Positions 8,175-17,131 of a DNA stretch of 64,000 nt are shown here, in pieces. Source of the DNA: CAVONV01 sp963697355 (lineage in GTDB: Bacteria; Acidobacteriota; Vicinamibacteria; Marinacidobacterales; DATDRI01). A program made the position numbers and the translations under genes. The notes under the pieces are model-generated. The model was not told where the DNA came from. It saw only the letters and a program-made list of their open reading frames with translations, and ran no database searches. Location: NCBI GenBank assembly GCA_963697355.1, contig CAVONV010000002.1, positions 1 to 64,000 of the forward strand, given 5' to 3'. Each line of letters opens with the position of its first letter. The first letter of the stretch is position 1.

Positions 8175-8565
8175 ACTGTCAACAAACGCTACGCCTAAGC
8201 AATGTCCCTCATCGGTCCGACCCTGTCCTCCTCAGGTGACGGAGCGTCCATTCTCCGAGATCGGACCATGGCCTGCCCCCAAAAAAGAGAGAATCGACTC
8301 GATTTTAGGGTTGCATGTATAGAAGTAGATATGCATAATGTCCATCTCATACTTAATTGGTCATATTAATTATGGTCTCAAACGCCAGTCTCTGGAGTAA
8401 AAAGAGGACAAGGAGTGTAAAGCTTTTGACCTATGGTTCTAACACACTTTGGGGAACTAATCTCCATAAGTTGCGTCTAATAAGCCAGATCGACGACCCA
8501 GACTCTCTTGGCACAGGACTTGTAAGGAATGTGGCCTAGGGAGCTGAGCCAGAAAGGATATACGG
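8175..8565. promoter_or_regulatory. Divergent intergenic region upstream of the sigma factor gene
   Basis: 391 bases between the glycan unit (minus) and the sigma factor gene (plus), with an AT-rich middle (8320-8420). The only promoter-like site I can point to is TGGCAC (8509-8514), five bases, then TTGTA (8520-8524), which resembles a sigma54 -24/-12 element but lacks the usual GC in the -12 part. It lies about 42 bases upstream of the sigma factor ATG. No RNA gene is apparent. Confidence 0.35.
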
Positions 8566-9555
8566 ATGATTACAACACAGACCGAATACGGCCTCGGTCT
8601 TGATGTGGAGCAGGTGGAAGAACTGGAATCGACCCGCGATGGATCCAAGACGATGGAAGAGGGTTCCGGGGCAGATCTCGATGCGCTGGGCCAATACCTG
8701 AAGGAGACCCATCGGTATCCCTTGCTGAATCGGGAGACGGAGCAGCAGGTCTCTCGGGCCATGCGGGCTTCGGAGAGTCACCTGAAGAAAAAACCGTCCG
8801 GCGCGGCGAGCCGAGTGGCCCGTCGCGAGTTCGATCAAACTCGTCAGCGGATGATCGAAAGCAATCTGAGGCTCGTTGTTTCCATCGCTAAGCGATATAA
8901 GAACATGGGTATGGAGCTCTCCGATCTCGTGCAAGAGGGCAATATTGGACTCATGCAGGCGGTCGAGAGGTTCGACCCGCGGCGGAATCTCAAGTTTTCT
9001 ACTTATGCGACCTGGTGGATCCGTCAGGCCATTACTCGAGCTCTATCGCAGAAATCGAGAACCATCAAAGTTCCTATCAACAAGCTCGAGCTCGTCCGCA
9101 TGGCCACACGGGCTCGCGGCAAGTTGGAGGAGCGTCTGGGCAGGGATCCTTCGGTGAAGGAAATTGCGAAGGAAGTCGGCGCTCCGGCACACCAAGTCGA
9201 CATCGCGATGAAGTCCATTCCGCATCTGGAATCGCTCGACGCGCTTGCCGTTGAAGACGGAAGCCCTCGTTGGGAGCTCCAATCCGACGAGAAGTCGGAA
9301 TCCCCCTGGCAAGTCGTGCTCGATCGCGACATGCGGGAGAAAGTCCGCGGAGCTCTCGAACTGCTGCCACCGCGCCAGCAGTTGATCGTCCGGATGCGCT
9401 TTGGTATCGGGTTCAATTCCGAATACAACCTCGAGGAAATCGGCAAGGTTCTGAATTTGACGCGGGAGCGCGTGCGACAGCTCGAGGTAGAGGCGTTACG
9501 TCGCCTGAGGGCGGCCGGCGATCATCGGGCCTTGAATGATTTCTTGAGGAAGTAA
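8566..9555 (+). CDS. RNA polymerase sigma factor, sigma-70 family (group 1/2 type)
   Basis: 329 residues. Region 1.2 is at about residues 37-66 (DALGQYLKETHRYPLLNRETEQQVSRAM); region 2 contains LRLVVSIAKRYKNMGMELSDLVQEG, NIGLMQAVERFDPRRNLKFSTYATWWIRQAI, which binds core polymerase and the -10 element; region 3 is at about 175-250; region 4.2 is YNLEEIGKVLNLTRERVRQLEVEALRRLR, which reads the -35 element. There is no long region 1.1, and the size is that of RpoS-like or RpoH/SigB-type alternative factors rather than the primary RpoD, so I call it a group 2 factor. AAAGGA precedes the ATG. A strong terminator follows, so it is probably monocistronic. Confidence 0.88.
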   Translation: MITTQTEYGLGLDVEQVEELESTRDGSKTMEEGSGADLDALGQYLKETHRYPLLNRETEQQVSRAMRASESHLKKKPSGAASRVARREFDQTRQRMIESNLRLVVSIAKRYKNMGMELSDLVQEGNIGLMQAVERFDPRRNLKFSTYATWWIRQAITRALSQKSRTIKVPINKLELVRMATRARGKLEERLGRDPSVKEIAKEVGAPAHQVDIAMKSIPHLESLDALAVEDGSPRWELQSDEKSESPWQVVLDRDMREKVRGALELLPPRQQLIVRMRFGIGFNSEYNLEEIGKVLNLTRERVRQLEVEALRRLRAAGDHRALNDFLRK

Positions 9556-9573
9556 AGAACTAAATCAAACCCT

Positions 9574-9625
9574 GTGGGGCAGCGTGTCTTGTACGCGCTG
9601 CCCCACTTCATATTTGTCCCCTTTT
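9574..9625 (+). terminator. Rho-independent terminator of the sigma factor gene
   Basis: An 11-bp perfect stem, GTGGGGCAGCG (9574-9584) with CGCTGCCCCAC (9596-9606), and an 11-base loop, followed by a T-rich run to about 9625. It starts 18 bases after the stop codon of the sigma factor gene. Confidence 0.88.
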
Positions 9626-9651
9626 TCTCCCGCCCGCCTACCCTTCGACCC

Positions 9652-10098
9652 TCATGGAGCTGTCCGAATTGAGACGATGAGGGTCGGTATCCAATTGATG
9701 AACAACAGCACCATTAGTGGTATCAAGGCCCAATCGAAGAGCTTGCCGACTCGATTGATTTGAGTACGAAACATCGGCACAACCATCCAAGTCGACCGGT
9801 AGAGCAACTGCAGCATCAGGAAACCGACCACCAGCGGTCCTAGGCGGTGATAGACGAAACTCTCCTTCCAATCACCATGCACCGCGGCGACAACGGCGTG
9901 GGTCAATCCGCAACCCGGACAAGGGATGCCGGTCGTGTTTCTCAACATGCACAAGGAAGGAAGGGTCAGGGGCCCGATTTTGAGATTCCCCGTTGAAGGA
10001 CTCAAGAGGGCTGCGGACAGAAGAATACCCGCGCAGACGATCAAAACGACGAGATGGCCGGCAGCGGTGCCTGCCTCATCGTCCGGCCGCATTGACAC
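9652..10098 (-). CDS. DUF2752 membrane protein
   Basis: 148 residues with three to four membrane segments and the DUF2752 signature CPGCGLTHA at residues 60-68, usually placed after a LCMLRNTTGIP-type segment as here. The two cysteines look like a metal or redox pair facing one side of the membrane; no function is established for the family. It starts four bases after the stop of the upstream proline-rich membrane protein, so the two are an operon. Confidence 0.83.
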   Translation of the reverse strand: MSMRPDDEAGTAAGHLVVLIVCAGILLSAALLSPSTGNLKIGPLTLPSLCMLRNTTGIPCPGCGLTHAVVAAVHGDWKESFVYHRLGPLVVGFLMLQLLYRSTWMVVPMFRTQINRVGKLFDWALIPLMVLLFINWIPTLIVSIRTAP

Positions 10099-10102
10099 GA
10101 CC

Positions 10103-10561
10103 TTAGCGGAAAGCGGACCTGACTTCAGTCTTCTGAAGAACGATCAGACTCCAGATCCCCAATGGAAGACCGATGAGGCAGCAGGGGCTGATACACGGCA
10201 CCATGGCTAGGATACTTGCCGCCATCGCTAGGCCCCATTGCCGGAGATTCTTCATCTCTATCGACGCGTAGATGATGATGCCGGTAATCAAGAGTCCTAT
10301 CGCTGACGACGCGACACCGACTCCACCCGAAAACAAATTGAGAATCTGTTCCTCTCTCCCGCCCGACGTAAACGAGCTCAAGCCGGTCCCCAACATGTTG
10401 ATGAACAGTAGTAAGACCTGCCAAAGCCCCCCAATGATAGCGGCGATCAATAGGCCGGTTGCCGGTCCCGACACCTCGGCGATGGCTCGGTCGGCCGAGA
10501 CCGGAGCCTGCTGTGGTAGGTGGTATGGATCCGGCGGGGGTGGTGGCGGCACAGTCGACAT
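10103..10561 (-). CDS. Small membrane protein with a proline-rich N-terminus
   Basis: 152 residues. The first 20 residues are proline-rich (MSTVPPPPPPDPYHLPQ), followed by three or four hydrophobic segments (about 35-57, 80-100, 110-145) with a short CCLIGLPLGIWSLIVL end similar to DUF4190/DUF4064-type proteins, which often accompany DUF2752 proteins. The function is unknown. It is first in a two-gene unit with DUF2752. GGGAGG precedes the start (minus strand). Confidence 0.7.
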   Translation of the reverse strand: MSTVPPPPPPDPYHLPQQAPVSADRAIAEVSGPATGLLIAAIIGGLWQVLLLFINMLGTGLSSFTSGGREEQILNLFSGGVGVASSAIGLLITGIIIYASIEMKNLRQWGLAMAASILAMVPCISPCCLIGLPLGIWSLIVLQKTEVRSAFR

Positions 10562-10696
10562 AGAAAACCTCCCTTTGAGTCCTATTGTGTCTGTTACGGT
10601 TCATGTTTTCAAAGTCCATTAGGGGTCCTATCCATCACGCATATATTGAGAGGCTGGGGGTGCAGTGCTAACATGCGGGACTCGGAGGTTTATGGC

Positions 10697-11116
10697 ATGC
10701 CCGTGTTTACAGTAAGGAAGTCGCTAGAGAGCCATGGTAACAACCACACGACGGATATCACAGGACAAGTAGTGCAGGCCCTGGCCGAAACGGCCGTAGA
10801 TTCGGGGATAGCAACGATATTCGTTACAGGATCCACGGCGGGAATCACGACGATCGAGTTTGAACCCGGTTGTGTCCACGATTTGAGCGCTGCTTTTGAT
10901 CGACTTTTCCCCAGAGATCTTCGATACCTTCACCATGAACGCTGGGGAGACGACAATGGCCACAGCCACATCCGGGCCGCAATGCTGGGACCCTCCTTGA
11001 CGGTTCCCTTCGAGAAAGGTCAGCTACTTCTTGGAACCTGGCAGCAGATCATATTGGTCGACTTCGATACCCGGCCCAGAACGCGGAATTATGTCATTCA
11101 GATAGTGGGTGAGTAG
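10697..11116 (+). CDS. yjbQ: YjbQ/UPF0047 family protein
   Basis: 139 residues from the ATG at 10697, chosen because GGAGG (10684-10688) lies 8 bases upstream and the length then matches the family. The conserved C-terminal block is present: DDNGHSHIRAAMLGPSLTVPFEKGQLLLGTWQQIILVDFD followed by RTRNYVIQ, including the metal-binding histidines. E. coli YjbQ has weak thiamine-phosphate synthase activity; the physiological role is unsettled. The N-terminal part reads DITGQVVQALAETAVDSGIATIFVTGSTAGITTIE; the family's HTTA motif appears as GSTAG, so one usual histidine is absent. Confidence 0.85.
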   Translation: MPVFTVRKSLESHGNNHTTDITGQVVQALAETAVDSGIATIFVTGSTAGITTIEFEPGCVHDLSAAFDRLFPRDLRYLHHERWGDDNGHSHIRAAMLGPSLTVPFEKGQLLLGTWQQIILVDFDTRPRTRNYVIQIVGE

Positions 11117-11122
11117 TAATAG

Positions 11123-11340
11123 AGAACTCAAGTAGTCAAGAACTCGAGAACTCAAGAATGCATCTATTGACAAGGCGTCGGTTCGTGTGAGGGCAGAAGT
11201 TAAACCTCCATGCTTTCTAAGTTCTGATTATTCGATTAAAGAATGTGTCGCCGTTGGTGAGGTGATTTCGGTAGCGCCGAACAAAGGCATTAGCTGCGTT
11301 ATTCTTGAGTACTCGAGTACTGGGTACTTGAGTACTGGAG
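11123..11340. repeat. Spacer element with octamer-array arms in inverted orientation (first copy)
   Basis: The left arm (11123-11159) has 8-bp units such as AGAACTCA, CAAGAACTCGAGAACTCAAG; the right arm (11301-11340) has the reverse-type sequence ATTCTTGAGTACTCGAGTAC. The roughly 140-base centre starts ATGCATCTATTGACAAGGCG, TCGGTTC and resembles the centre of the element at 11993-12269. No gene fits in it. It lies between yjbQ and the O-methyltransferase gene, whose ATG follows the right arm within 8 bases. Confidence 0.7.
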
Positions 11341-11347
11341 CGCCAGA

Positions 11348-11983
11348 ATGATTCCCCTAATTGATGAAAGACTCGAGGCTTACGCCGCGGAGCATACCTC
11401 CGATGAAAGCGAATTGTTGAGTCGTCTCGCCGCAGAGACCGTTGAGAAGATGACGGCTCATCGAATGCTGACGGGCAAGTTGCAGGGCACGTTCCTGAAG
11501 CTTCTCGTGAAAATGCTCTGCGCCAGACGTGTCCTCGAAGTAGGCACCTTTACGGGCTACGGCACGCTCATGATGGCGTCGTCTCTGCCCGACGACGGAC
11601 GCATCATCACTTGCGATCTGGACCCTTCGGCCGAATCGATCGCGCTGCGCTACTTCGCAGAAAGCCGCTACGCTAGCAAGATCGAGCTGAAAATGGGACC
11701 AGCTCTCGAGACCATTCGAAAGCTGGATGGTCCTTTCGATGTGGTTTTCATCGACGCTGACAAGAAAAACTACCCGACCTACTATGAGCTTTGTTTGGAC
11801 CGTACACGCCCTGGTGGAGCCATCGTCGTCGACAACGTGCTCTGGAGTGGCCGGGTGTTGGACCCGACCGACGAGGACAGTCGAGCTATCGTCGATTTGA
11901 ACCGTACCGTCCAGAACGACGAAAGAGTGGAGAATGTACTGCTACCCTTCCGCGACGGAGTGATGTTGATAGTCAAGAAGTAA
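11348..11983 (+). CDS. O-methyltransferase, caffeoyl-CoA/catechol type (Methyltransf_3)
   Basis: 211 residues, the normal length. The SAM-binding motif VLEVGTFTGYGTLMMA is at about 61-76, the acidic IITCDLD end of strand 2 follows, and VVFIDADKKNYPTYYE with VVDNVLWSGRV carries the divalent-metal ligands (Asp, Asp, Asn) expected of cation-dependent O-methyltransferases. It transfers a methyl group from SAM to a hydroxyl on a catechol-like or other small acceptor; the substrate is unknown. No clear Shine-Dalgarno is visible because the upstream bases are repeat arm (GGAGCGCCAGA before the ATG has GGAG). Confidence 0.87.
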   Translation: MIPLIDERLEAYAAEHTSDESELLSRLAAETVEKMTAHRMLTGKLQGTFLKLLVKMLCARRVLEVGTFTGYGTLMMASSLPDDGRIITCDLDPSAESIALRYFAESRYASKIELKMGPALETIRKLDGPFDVVFIDADKKNYPTYYELCLDRTRPGGAIVVDNVLWSGRVLDPTDEDSRAIVDLNRTVQNDERVENVLLPFRDGVMLIVKK

Positions 11984-11992
11984 CTCGGTGAG

Positions 11993-12269
11993 CACCCAAC
12001 GAACCCAAGAACCCGAAGAACCCAAGAACCCAAGAACCCAAGAACCCAAGAACCCAAGAACCCAAGAATGCATTCATTAGTAGGCTGTCGGCTCCGAGAG
12101 TGCCGGGTTAAAGTCGTTCGAATTGTGCTCTTTGATATCAGTCATGCCTACGGAGTAACGAAGCGAGTACCGAATTGATCCGGATTCCTGGGATTCTGCA
12201 ACTTGGTTGCTGACCTCAATTCGATCGACTCTCTACTGATCGATGAATTCTTGGGTACTTGAGTACTTG
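11993..12269. repeat. Spacer element with octamer-array arms (second copy), fills the 11984-12285 gap
   Basis: The left arm (11993-12069) is a near-perfect tandem array of the 8-bp unit GAACCCAA with about nine copies, ending AAGAATGCAT. The right arm (12246-12269) is ATTCTTGGGTACTTGAGTAC. The centre starts ATGCATTCATTAGTAGGCTG, TCGGCTC, similar to the 11160 element, so the O-methyltransferase gene is flanked by two related elements. No open reading frame or RNA gene is recognisable in the stretch. Confidence 0.75.
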
Positions 12270-12285
12270 ACTTCTTCTTTGCGGC

Positions 12286-13661
12286 TTAGAGCGGCTGTTC
12301 CGCTTCCGCCTTACGCGGATCGGCCAGCTCGTAGTCCTTGATCTTCTTGTCGAGGGTCGGGCGGGTGATGCCGAGGATCTCGCTCGCTCGGGATTTGTTC
12401 CAACGCGTGTAACGCAGCACGTGGTCGATGTACTGCTTTTCCATGTCCTTGAGAGACATGAGCTCCTTCGTGAGTCTGCCGCCTGGTCGGGAGCTGGTCA
12501 GGGGAAGGTACTCGGCCAGGAGAACGTCACCGCGGACAAGCGTCACGCCGCGCGTCAAGGCGTTCTCGAGCTCCCGGACGTTGCCCCTCCATTCGTAGTT
12601 CATGAGAGTCTGCATCGACACTGTCCGGAACCTTGCGGACGTTCGTGTGAAGCCGGCGATTGATCTTTTCGAGGAGGTAGGCGACCAGCAGCTGGAATGT
12701 CGTCTCTTTCGTTCTCTCAAAGGCGGAAGTCTTGACTTCGACCACCTTCAACCGGTAGTAGAGGTCCTCCCGAAATTTCCCCGGCTGAACCTGCTCTTCC
12801 AGAGTCGCGATTGGTCGCGCCGATGATGCGGGCTTCGGTGCGCTGGAGCTTTTTCGCTCCCCACTCGAGAGTACTCCCGATTCTCCACGACACGCAGCAG
12901 CTTGACTTGAAGTGAAGGAGAGATGTCGCCGATTTCGTCCAGAAACAACGTGCCGTTTCCCGCCACCTCGATCTTTCCGCGGCTGTCCCGCACCGCCCCG
13001 GTAAATGCGCCTCGGATGTGGCCGAAGAGCTCGCTCTCCAGCAGCCCCTCCGCCAGGGCGGTGCAGTTGATGGCCACGAAGGGCTCGTGCCGGTTGTCCG
13101 AGTTGTAATGGATCGCACGGGCGACGAGCTCCTTTCCCGTGCCCGATTCCCCGCGAATGAGAACGGTGGTCTTGCTTCCGGGACAGCATCCCGATGGTCT
13201 TGTAGATCTCGCGCATCTGCGGCGTCCGACCGATGATGTTGTCGATGCTCCACTCGCGCGAGGCCTCGGTAACGAGGTAGTCCAGCTTGGTGTCCATCTC
13301 CTGCATTCGATGCGCCTTGCGGATGCTCAAGAAGGAGCTCGTCGTAGTCGATGGGCTTGCAGATGTACTCGAAAGCTCCAAGCTTGATGGCTTCGACCGT
13401 TGTTTGCATGTCGTCGAAAGCGGTGATCATGATGACGTAGGCCTTCGGATCGATCTCTCGGATTTTCTTCAGCACCTCGATACCGTGAAGACCGGGGAGG
13501 TTGATGTCCAGGATGACCAGGTTGGGCGCGATCTCCTTGAACAGACGCACTCCCTCGTTCCCGTCCGCGGCCACGTGGACATCGAATCCCTCGCTCGTGA
13601 GATGAGTCTTGAATGTTTGCCGGATCAGGCGGTCGTCATCGATGACTAAGATGGATTTCAT
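12286..13661 (-). pseudogene. NtrC-family sigma54-activating response regulator (at least seven indels)
   Basis: Across three frames the sequence encodes a complete NtrC-type regulator of about 455 residues. Receiver: ILVIDDDRLIRQTFK, phospho-Asp in NLVILDINLPG, Lys in YICKPIDYDE. AAA+ domain: Walker A IRGESGTGKELVAR, the sigma54 contact loop GAFTGA, Walker B GTLFLDEIGDIS, then ARIIGATNRD and WRGNVRELENAL. C-terminal Fis-type HTH: YTRWNKSRASEILGITRPTLDKKI. Frame changes lie near 13332, 13172, 12853 (at an AAAAA run), 12805, 12722, 12703 and 12616. Conserved residues on both sides of every break argue for errors or very recent mutation. The ATG overlaps the kinase stop (ATGA). Confidence 0.85.
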
Positions 13662-15179
13662 GTCGCTTCCTGTTTGACCTCGCTCAATTCTGACTCTTCG
13701 ACGTCCTCCGGATCATAAGCCAGCTCGATGGTGACTGTGGTGCCTTCCGACGGATCGACTCGAGATCTCGATCGTACCCTCGTGAAGCTCGATGACTTTA
13801 CGCGCGTTGGTGAGCCCGAGACCGGTGCCCATGCTCTTGGTCGTGAAGAACGGCTCGAAGACCGACTCAAGGTTCTTCTCGTCGATGCCGCAACCGTTGT
13901 CCTCGATCTCGATGACCGCAACCTTCCTACCGTCGTCTTCTTCGAGTCGGGTCCGAACGATGACTTTGCCTCCCGTTTCCACCGCTTCGGCGGAGTTCAG
14001 GAGGATGTTCAAGAAGCACTTGACGCAGGCGGTCTCCATCGACTCGGATGGGAGGAAGCTCGGCGATATTCCCGCTCGACTTCGTTACCTGCTTGTCTTC
14101 GAACTGTGCTCTTCGGCGAAGGTCAATGCGTTCTCCAAGAGCCTTTCGCACGGAGAACCAATCTTTGGTTAGCCGGGTGCCCGGGCGTAGCTGAGGATGT
14201 CCTTGACGATCCGCTCTACCTGGCGAATGCCGCTTATCGGCAATCCCCATCTGTTCCCGCTCGAGGGGATCGAGGGACGGGCTCTTTCCGACTTTCTGGA
14301 TATTGAGCTTGATCGCGGTGAGTGGATTTCGAATCTCATGGGCCATGGCAGTGGCAAGTCGACCGATGGTCGCCAGCTTCTCGGCCTCGATGAGCTTCCG
14401 AGACGTCTCCTCGATTTGCTTGCGGTCTTCCAGGATCTCAGCCGTCATTTGATTGAAGTTGGCCGCCAGCTCTCCAATCTCGTCGCCGGGAGGAATGTGA
14501 ATGCGGTGTCGGAGGTCACCCTCGGCGACCTTGATGGTTCCCTCGACGAGAGTCTCCAGTGGACGGCTGATGCGCTCGGCGAGAAGACCGATCCGAGTGC
14601 GCCGAGAGTCAACCCCAAGAAACCCAGACTGATGAGCCCGATACGGGTTTTCCTGATCTCCGCGTTCAGCGGCTCGAGGCTCAACCCTAGTTTGACGGCT
14701 CCCCAGAGCCGGTTCTCGTCGCCTACGAGAACGGGAGCAACGACCTCGAGTACCGGCACGTGGCGATCGCCAGTCTCGATATTGAATCTTCTCCTATCAA
14801 GACTTGGCCCCGTGTGAGCCAGCCCATTTCGGCGCCCATCTCGAGGAGCTCGGGGGTGAAGTTTCGGCGGGCCTGCTCGTTGGCCGCCAGGGCTTTGGCG
14901 TCCTGGTTGAAGATGATGGCGTAGAGGACGTCTGGGTCCTCAGCCGCCCTCTGCATGTTCTGCTGAAGCGCCAGGATGTCTCGATAGACAAGTGGATTGA
15001 CGGAGAGATCGGCCACGGCTTGAGCCAGGGCAGCGCCGTGACCGCGTGATTGTTGACGCACCAGGTCTGTCTGCCGCCGTTCGACGAAGAACACCACGAT
15101 GGCCATGAGCAGCGTGATGAGGGCGGTAGCAGCTCAGAATGAAGCGAGTTCGGAGTCGCAGGGGAACGCGGTAGATCAT
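13658..15179 (-). pseudogene. Membrane sensor histidine kinase (multiple frameshifts)
   Basis: Read across frames this is a sensor kinase of about 505 residues: an N-terminal membrane segment (FILSCY region, then IVVFFVERRQTDLV), a sensor region (AALAQAVADLSVNPLVYRDI, then YAIIFNQDAKALAANE), a second membrane segment (RIGLISLGFLGLTLGALG), a HAMP-like linker (PPGDEIGELAANFNQM), the H-box AMAHEIRNPLTAIKLN, N-box NILLNSAEAVETGG and G-boxes IEIEDNGCGI, PFFTTKSMGTGLGLTNARKV. It should autophosphorylate and pass phosphate to the adjacent NtrC-type regulator. Frame changes occur at least near 15120, 14780, 14590, 14250, 14170, 14050 and 13755. It starts 4 bases after the peptide-binding protein gene. 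Confidence 0.82.
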
Positions 15180-15183
15180 GGAG

Positions 15184-16920
15184 CTAGAAATCCACCGCGG
15201 CTTCGGTTTGGTCCTCCCGCAACCACACCTGATTCAGCTGGAGATAGGCAGCTCCCATGGGTGAGATGGAGAAACCGTCCACTTCTGATCGGACCAAATA
15301 GGCGAGGTTATCGTAGTAAAGGGGGATGACGGGAGAATCCTGCAACAGGATCGCCTCGATCTTATGGTAGAGCTTGTTGCGTGCGCTGTAGCTGGTCTCG
15401 GTCCAAGCCTCGTCGAGCAGCGCGTCGACTTCTGGGTTTTTGTAGCGGGAGAGATTGACTGGCGATGTGGAGTGAAACAGCGGCCTTAGAAAATTGTCGG
15501 GATCGGGAAAGTCGGCAATCCATCCTGAGTCGTAGATCAAAGGACGTCCCGTCATCGGTGATTCCTCGATGAGTGCCCACCTCTTGGTCTTGACAACTTT
15601 CACCTTCACGCCGATTCCGGACAGGCATTCTTTGAAAAGCGCTCGTTGCTCTTCGCCTTGATCCCAACCTCTATAAATTGGAATTTCGAGGGGTGGCAGG
15701 CCCTTACCCATTTCGTGTCCGGCTTCTGCCAAGAGCTCCTTGGCTCTTAGTAGATTCTGTCGGTGGCTTACCTCGGTGGATAGGAAACCTGGAATCCCCG
15801 GAGGGACGATGGTATTGGCGATATGAACACCCTCTGTGTAGGGCATCGCGTTCAAGTAACGGCGTTTGTCTAACGCTAGGTGGAGAGCCCGTCGAACTCG
15901 AGCATCGTCGAACGGCGGCACATCGGCCGGCAGGACGAGGTAGCGAATCGAGAGCTGCTTCATAGTTCCGCCTGAGGTCCATCCAGGTGGAACGGTGAAG
16001 TCCTTCGTCAATTCCGGCAGAAAATCGAACCGCTCGATGGCCGGTATTTCCCCCTTTGTTCCCTTGACATCCCTCAAGGAGCGGAAAACCACGGCGTCTA
16101 GGTAAGGGCCTCGTCCGAAGTAACTGGCGTTGGCTTCCAACCGCAGCGATTGGGGGATTCCATAGGCCTCCGGAACACTGGGATCTTCGTCTCTGCCAAT
16201 CCAGCGTGAGAATCGGAAAGGGCCGGTTCCCATGGGCCTTTTGAAAAAATCCTCGCCTTGCTCACGGAGCTCCAGCTTGGGAAGGATCTTCGAGCAATAC
16301 ATGCTCAATACGGAGAGGGCCGGCACGAAAGGGCTCGTAAACCTAATCTGAAACGTCTTTTCGTCCAAAGCCCGAAGCCCGCTGACATGCTTGGAGAGTC
16401 CTTCTCTAAATTCCTGAGCACCTTCGATGCGGCTGAAGTAATGGTAGTTGTTCATGTTGAGACCTGTTGTCAGCAGGCGCTCGAAAGAAAAGACACAATC
16501 TTCAGCTGTCACAGGGCGGCCGTTGTGAAAAACCGCGTCGTGACGTAACTCGAAAGTGTACGTCTGACCGTCGTGCGAAATGTCCCAGTAGTGGGCAAGG
16601 GCTGGAACGACGTTGAGGTGCTCATCGAGCGCCGTGAGCCCGTCGTAGATTTGCTGAATGAGTAGAATCTCGGAAGTCAACTCAGCGCGAGCCGGATCGA
16701 GCGTCAGAATCGTCGTAACCAGTGGAATCCTGAGCACTCCACCAGGTGTGGGTTGTGGAACGACGAGATCCGCTGCTGAGGTGGTGGGGACTCTCGGCGA
16801 AGTTGCAAAGAAAAAAGCAGTCGCCGTGACCAAACAGAGGACCAACAGGCTGATCGGGACGATCCATGAGCCAGGACCAGCTCGGCGGAAGTTCTTCGTT
16901 AGCGCGCTATCCGAGGGCAT
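15184..16920 (-). CDS. Membrane-anchored family 5 (peptide/nickel type) substrate-binding protein
   Basis: 578 residues, the usual size of oligopeptide-binding proteins. A single hydrophobic segment at about 20-40 with no clear lipobox or cleavage site suggests an N-terminal anchor with the rest in the periplasm. SBP_bac_5 landmarks: LTTILTLDPARAELTSEILLIQQIYDGL-type start, WDISHDGQTYTFELRHDAVFHNGRPVTAEDCVFSFERL, MGTGPFRF, DARVRRALHLALDKRRYL, AKELLAEAGH, DSGWIADFPDPDNFLRPLF. No permease or ATPase genes are adjacent; the next genes are the histidine kinase (4 bases on) and response regulator. A role as ligand sensor for the kinase is therefore plausible, though an orphan transporter component is the alternative. 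Confidence 0.87.
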   Translation of the reverse strand: MPSDSALTKNFRRAGPGSWIVPISLLVLCLVTATAFFFATSPRVPTTSAADLVVPQPTPGGVLRIPLVTTILTLDPARAELTSEILLIQQIYDGLTALDEHLNVVPALAHYWDISHDGQTYTFELRHDAVFHNGRPVTAEDCVFSFERLLTTGLNMNNYHYFSRIEGAQEFREGLSKHVSGLRALDEKTFQIRFTSPFVPALSVLSMYCSKILPKLELREQGEDFFKRPMGTGPFRFSRWIGRDEDPSVPEAYGIPQSLRLEANASYFGRGPYLDAVVFRSLRDVKGTKGEIPAIERFDFLPELTKDFTVPPGWTSGGTMKQLSIRYLVLPADVPPFDDARVRRALHLALDKRRYLNAMPYTEGVHIANTIVPPGIPGFLSTEVSHRQNLLRAKELLAEAGHEMGKGLPPLEIPIYRGWDQGEEQRALFKECLSGIGVKVKVVKTKRWALIEESPMTGRPLIYDSGWIADFPDPDNFLRPLFHSTSPVNLSRYKNPEVDALLDEAWTETSYSARNKLYHKIEAILLQDSPVIPLYYDNLAYLVRSEVDGFSISPMGAAYLQLNQVWLREDQTEAAVDF

Positions 16921-17131
16921 GTGGCTCGCTTCCTTTTCTCATGACGGGCTTTTTGGGCCACCCCAGTTCGTTTCTCAGGCCACACAAATCTTGCTGGTTT
17001 TGGTACACCATCGACCCGAAAACGAACTAGCTCCCTCGCTGAGCCTAGATTAGAGTAAGGGAGCCTACTTAGCAAGTCCGACAGTTCTGCCCGAGGAACG
17101 TCGAAGGTGGATCCATTTAAGATGTTCTATA

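Noticed and set aside
11993..12069. Tandem repeats that might be a CRISPR array
   Set aside because: The unit is only 8 bases with no unique spacers and no cas genes are in the window.
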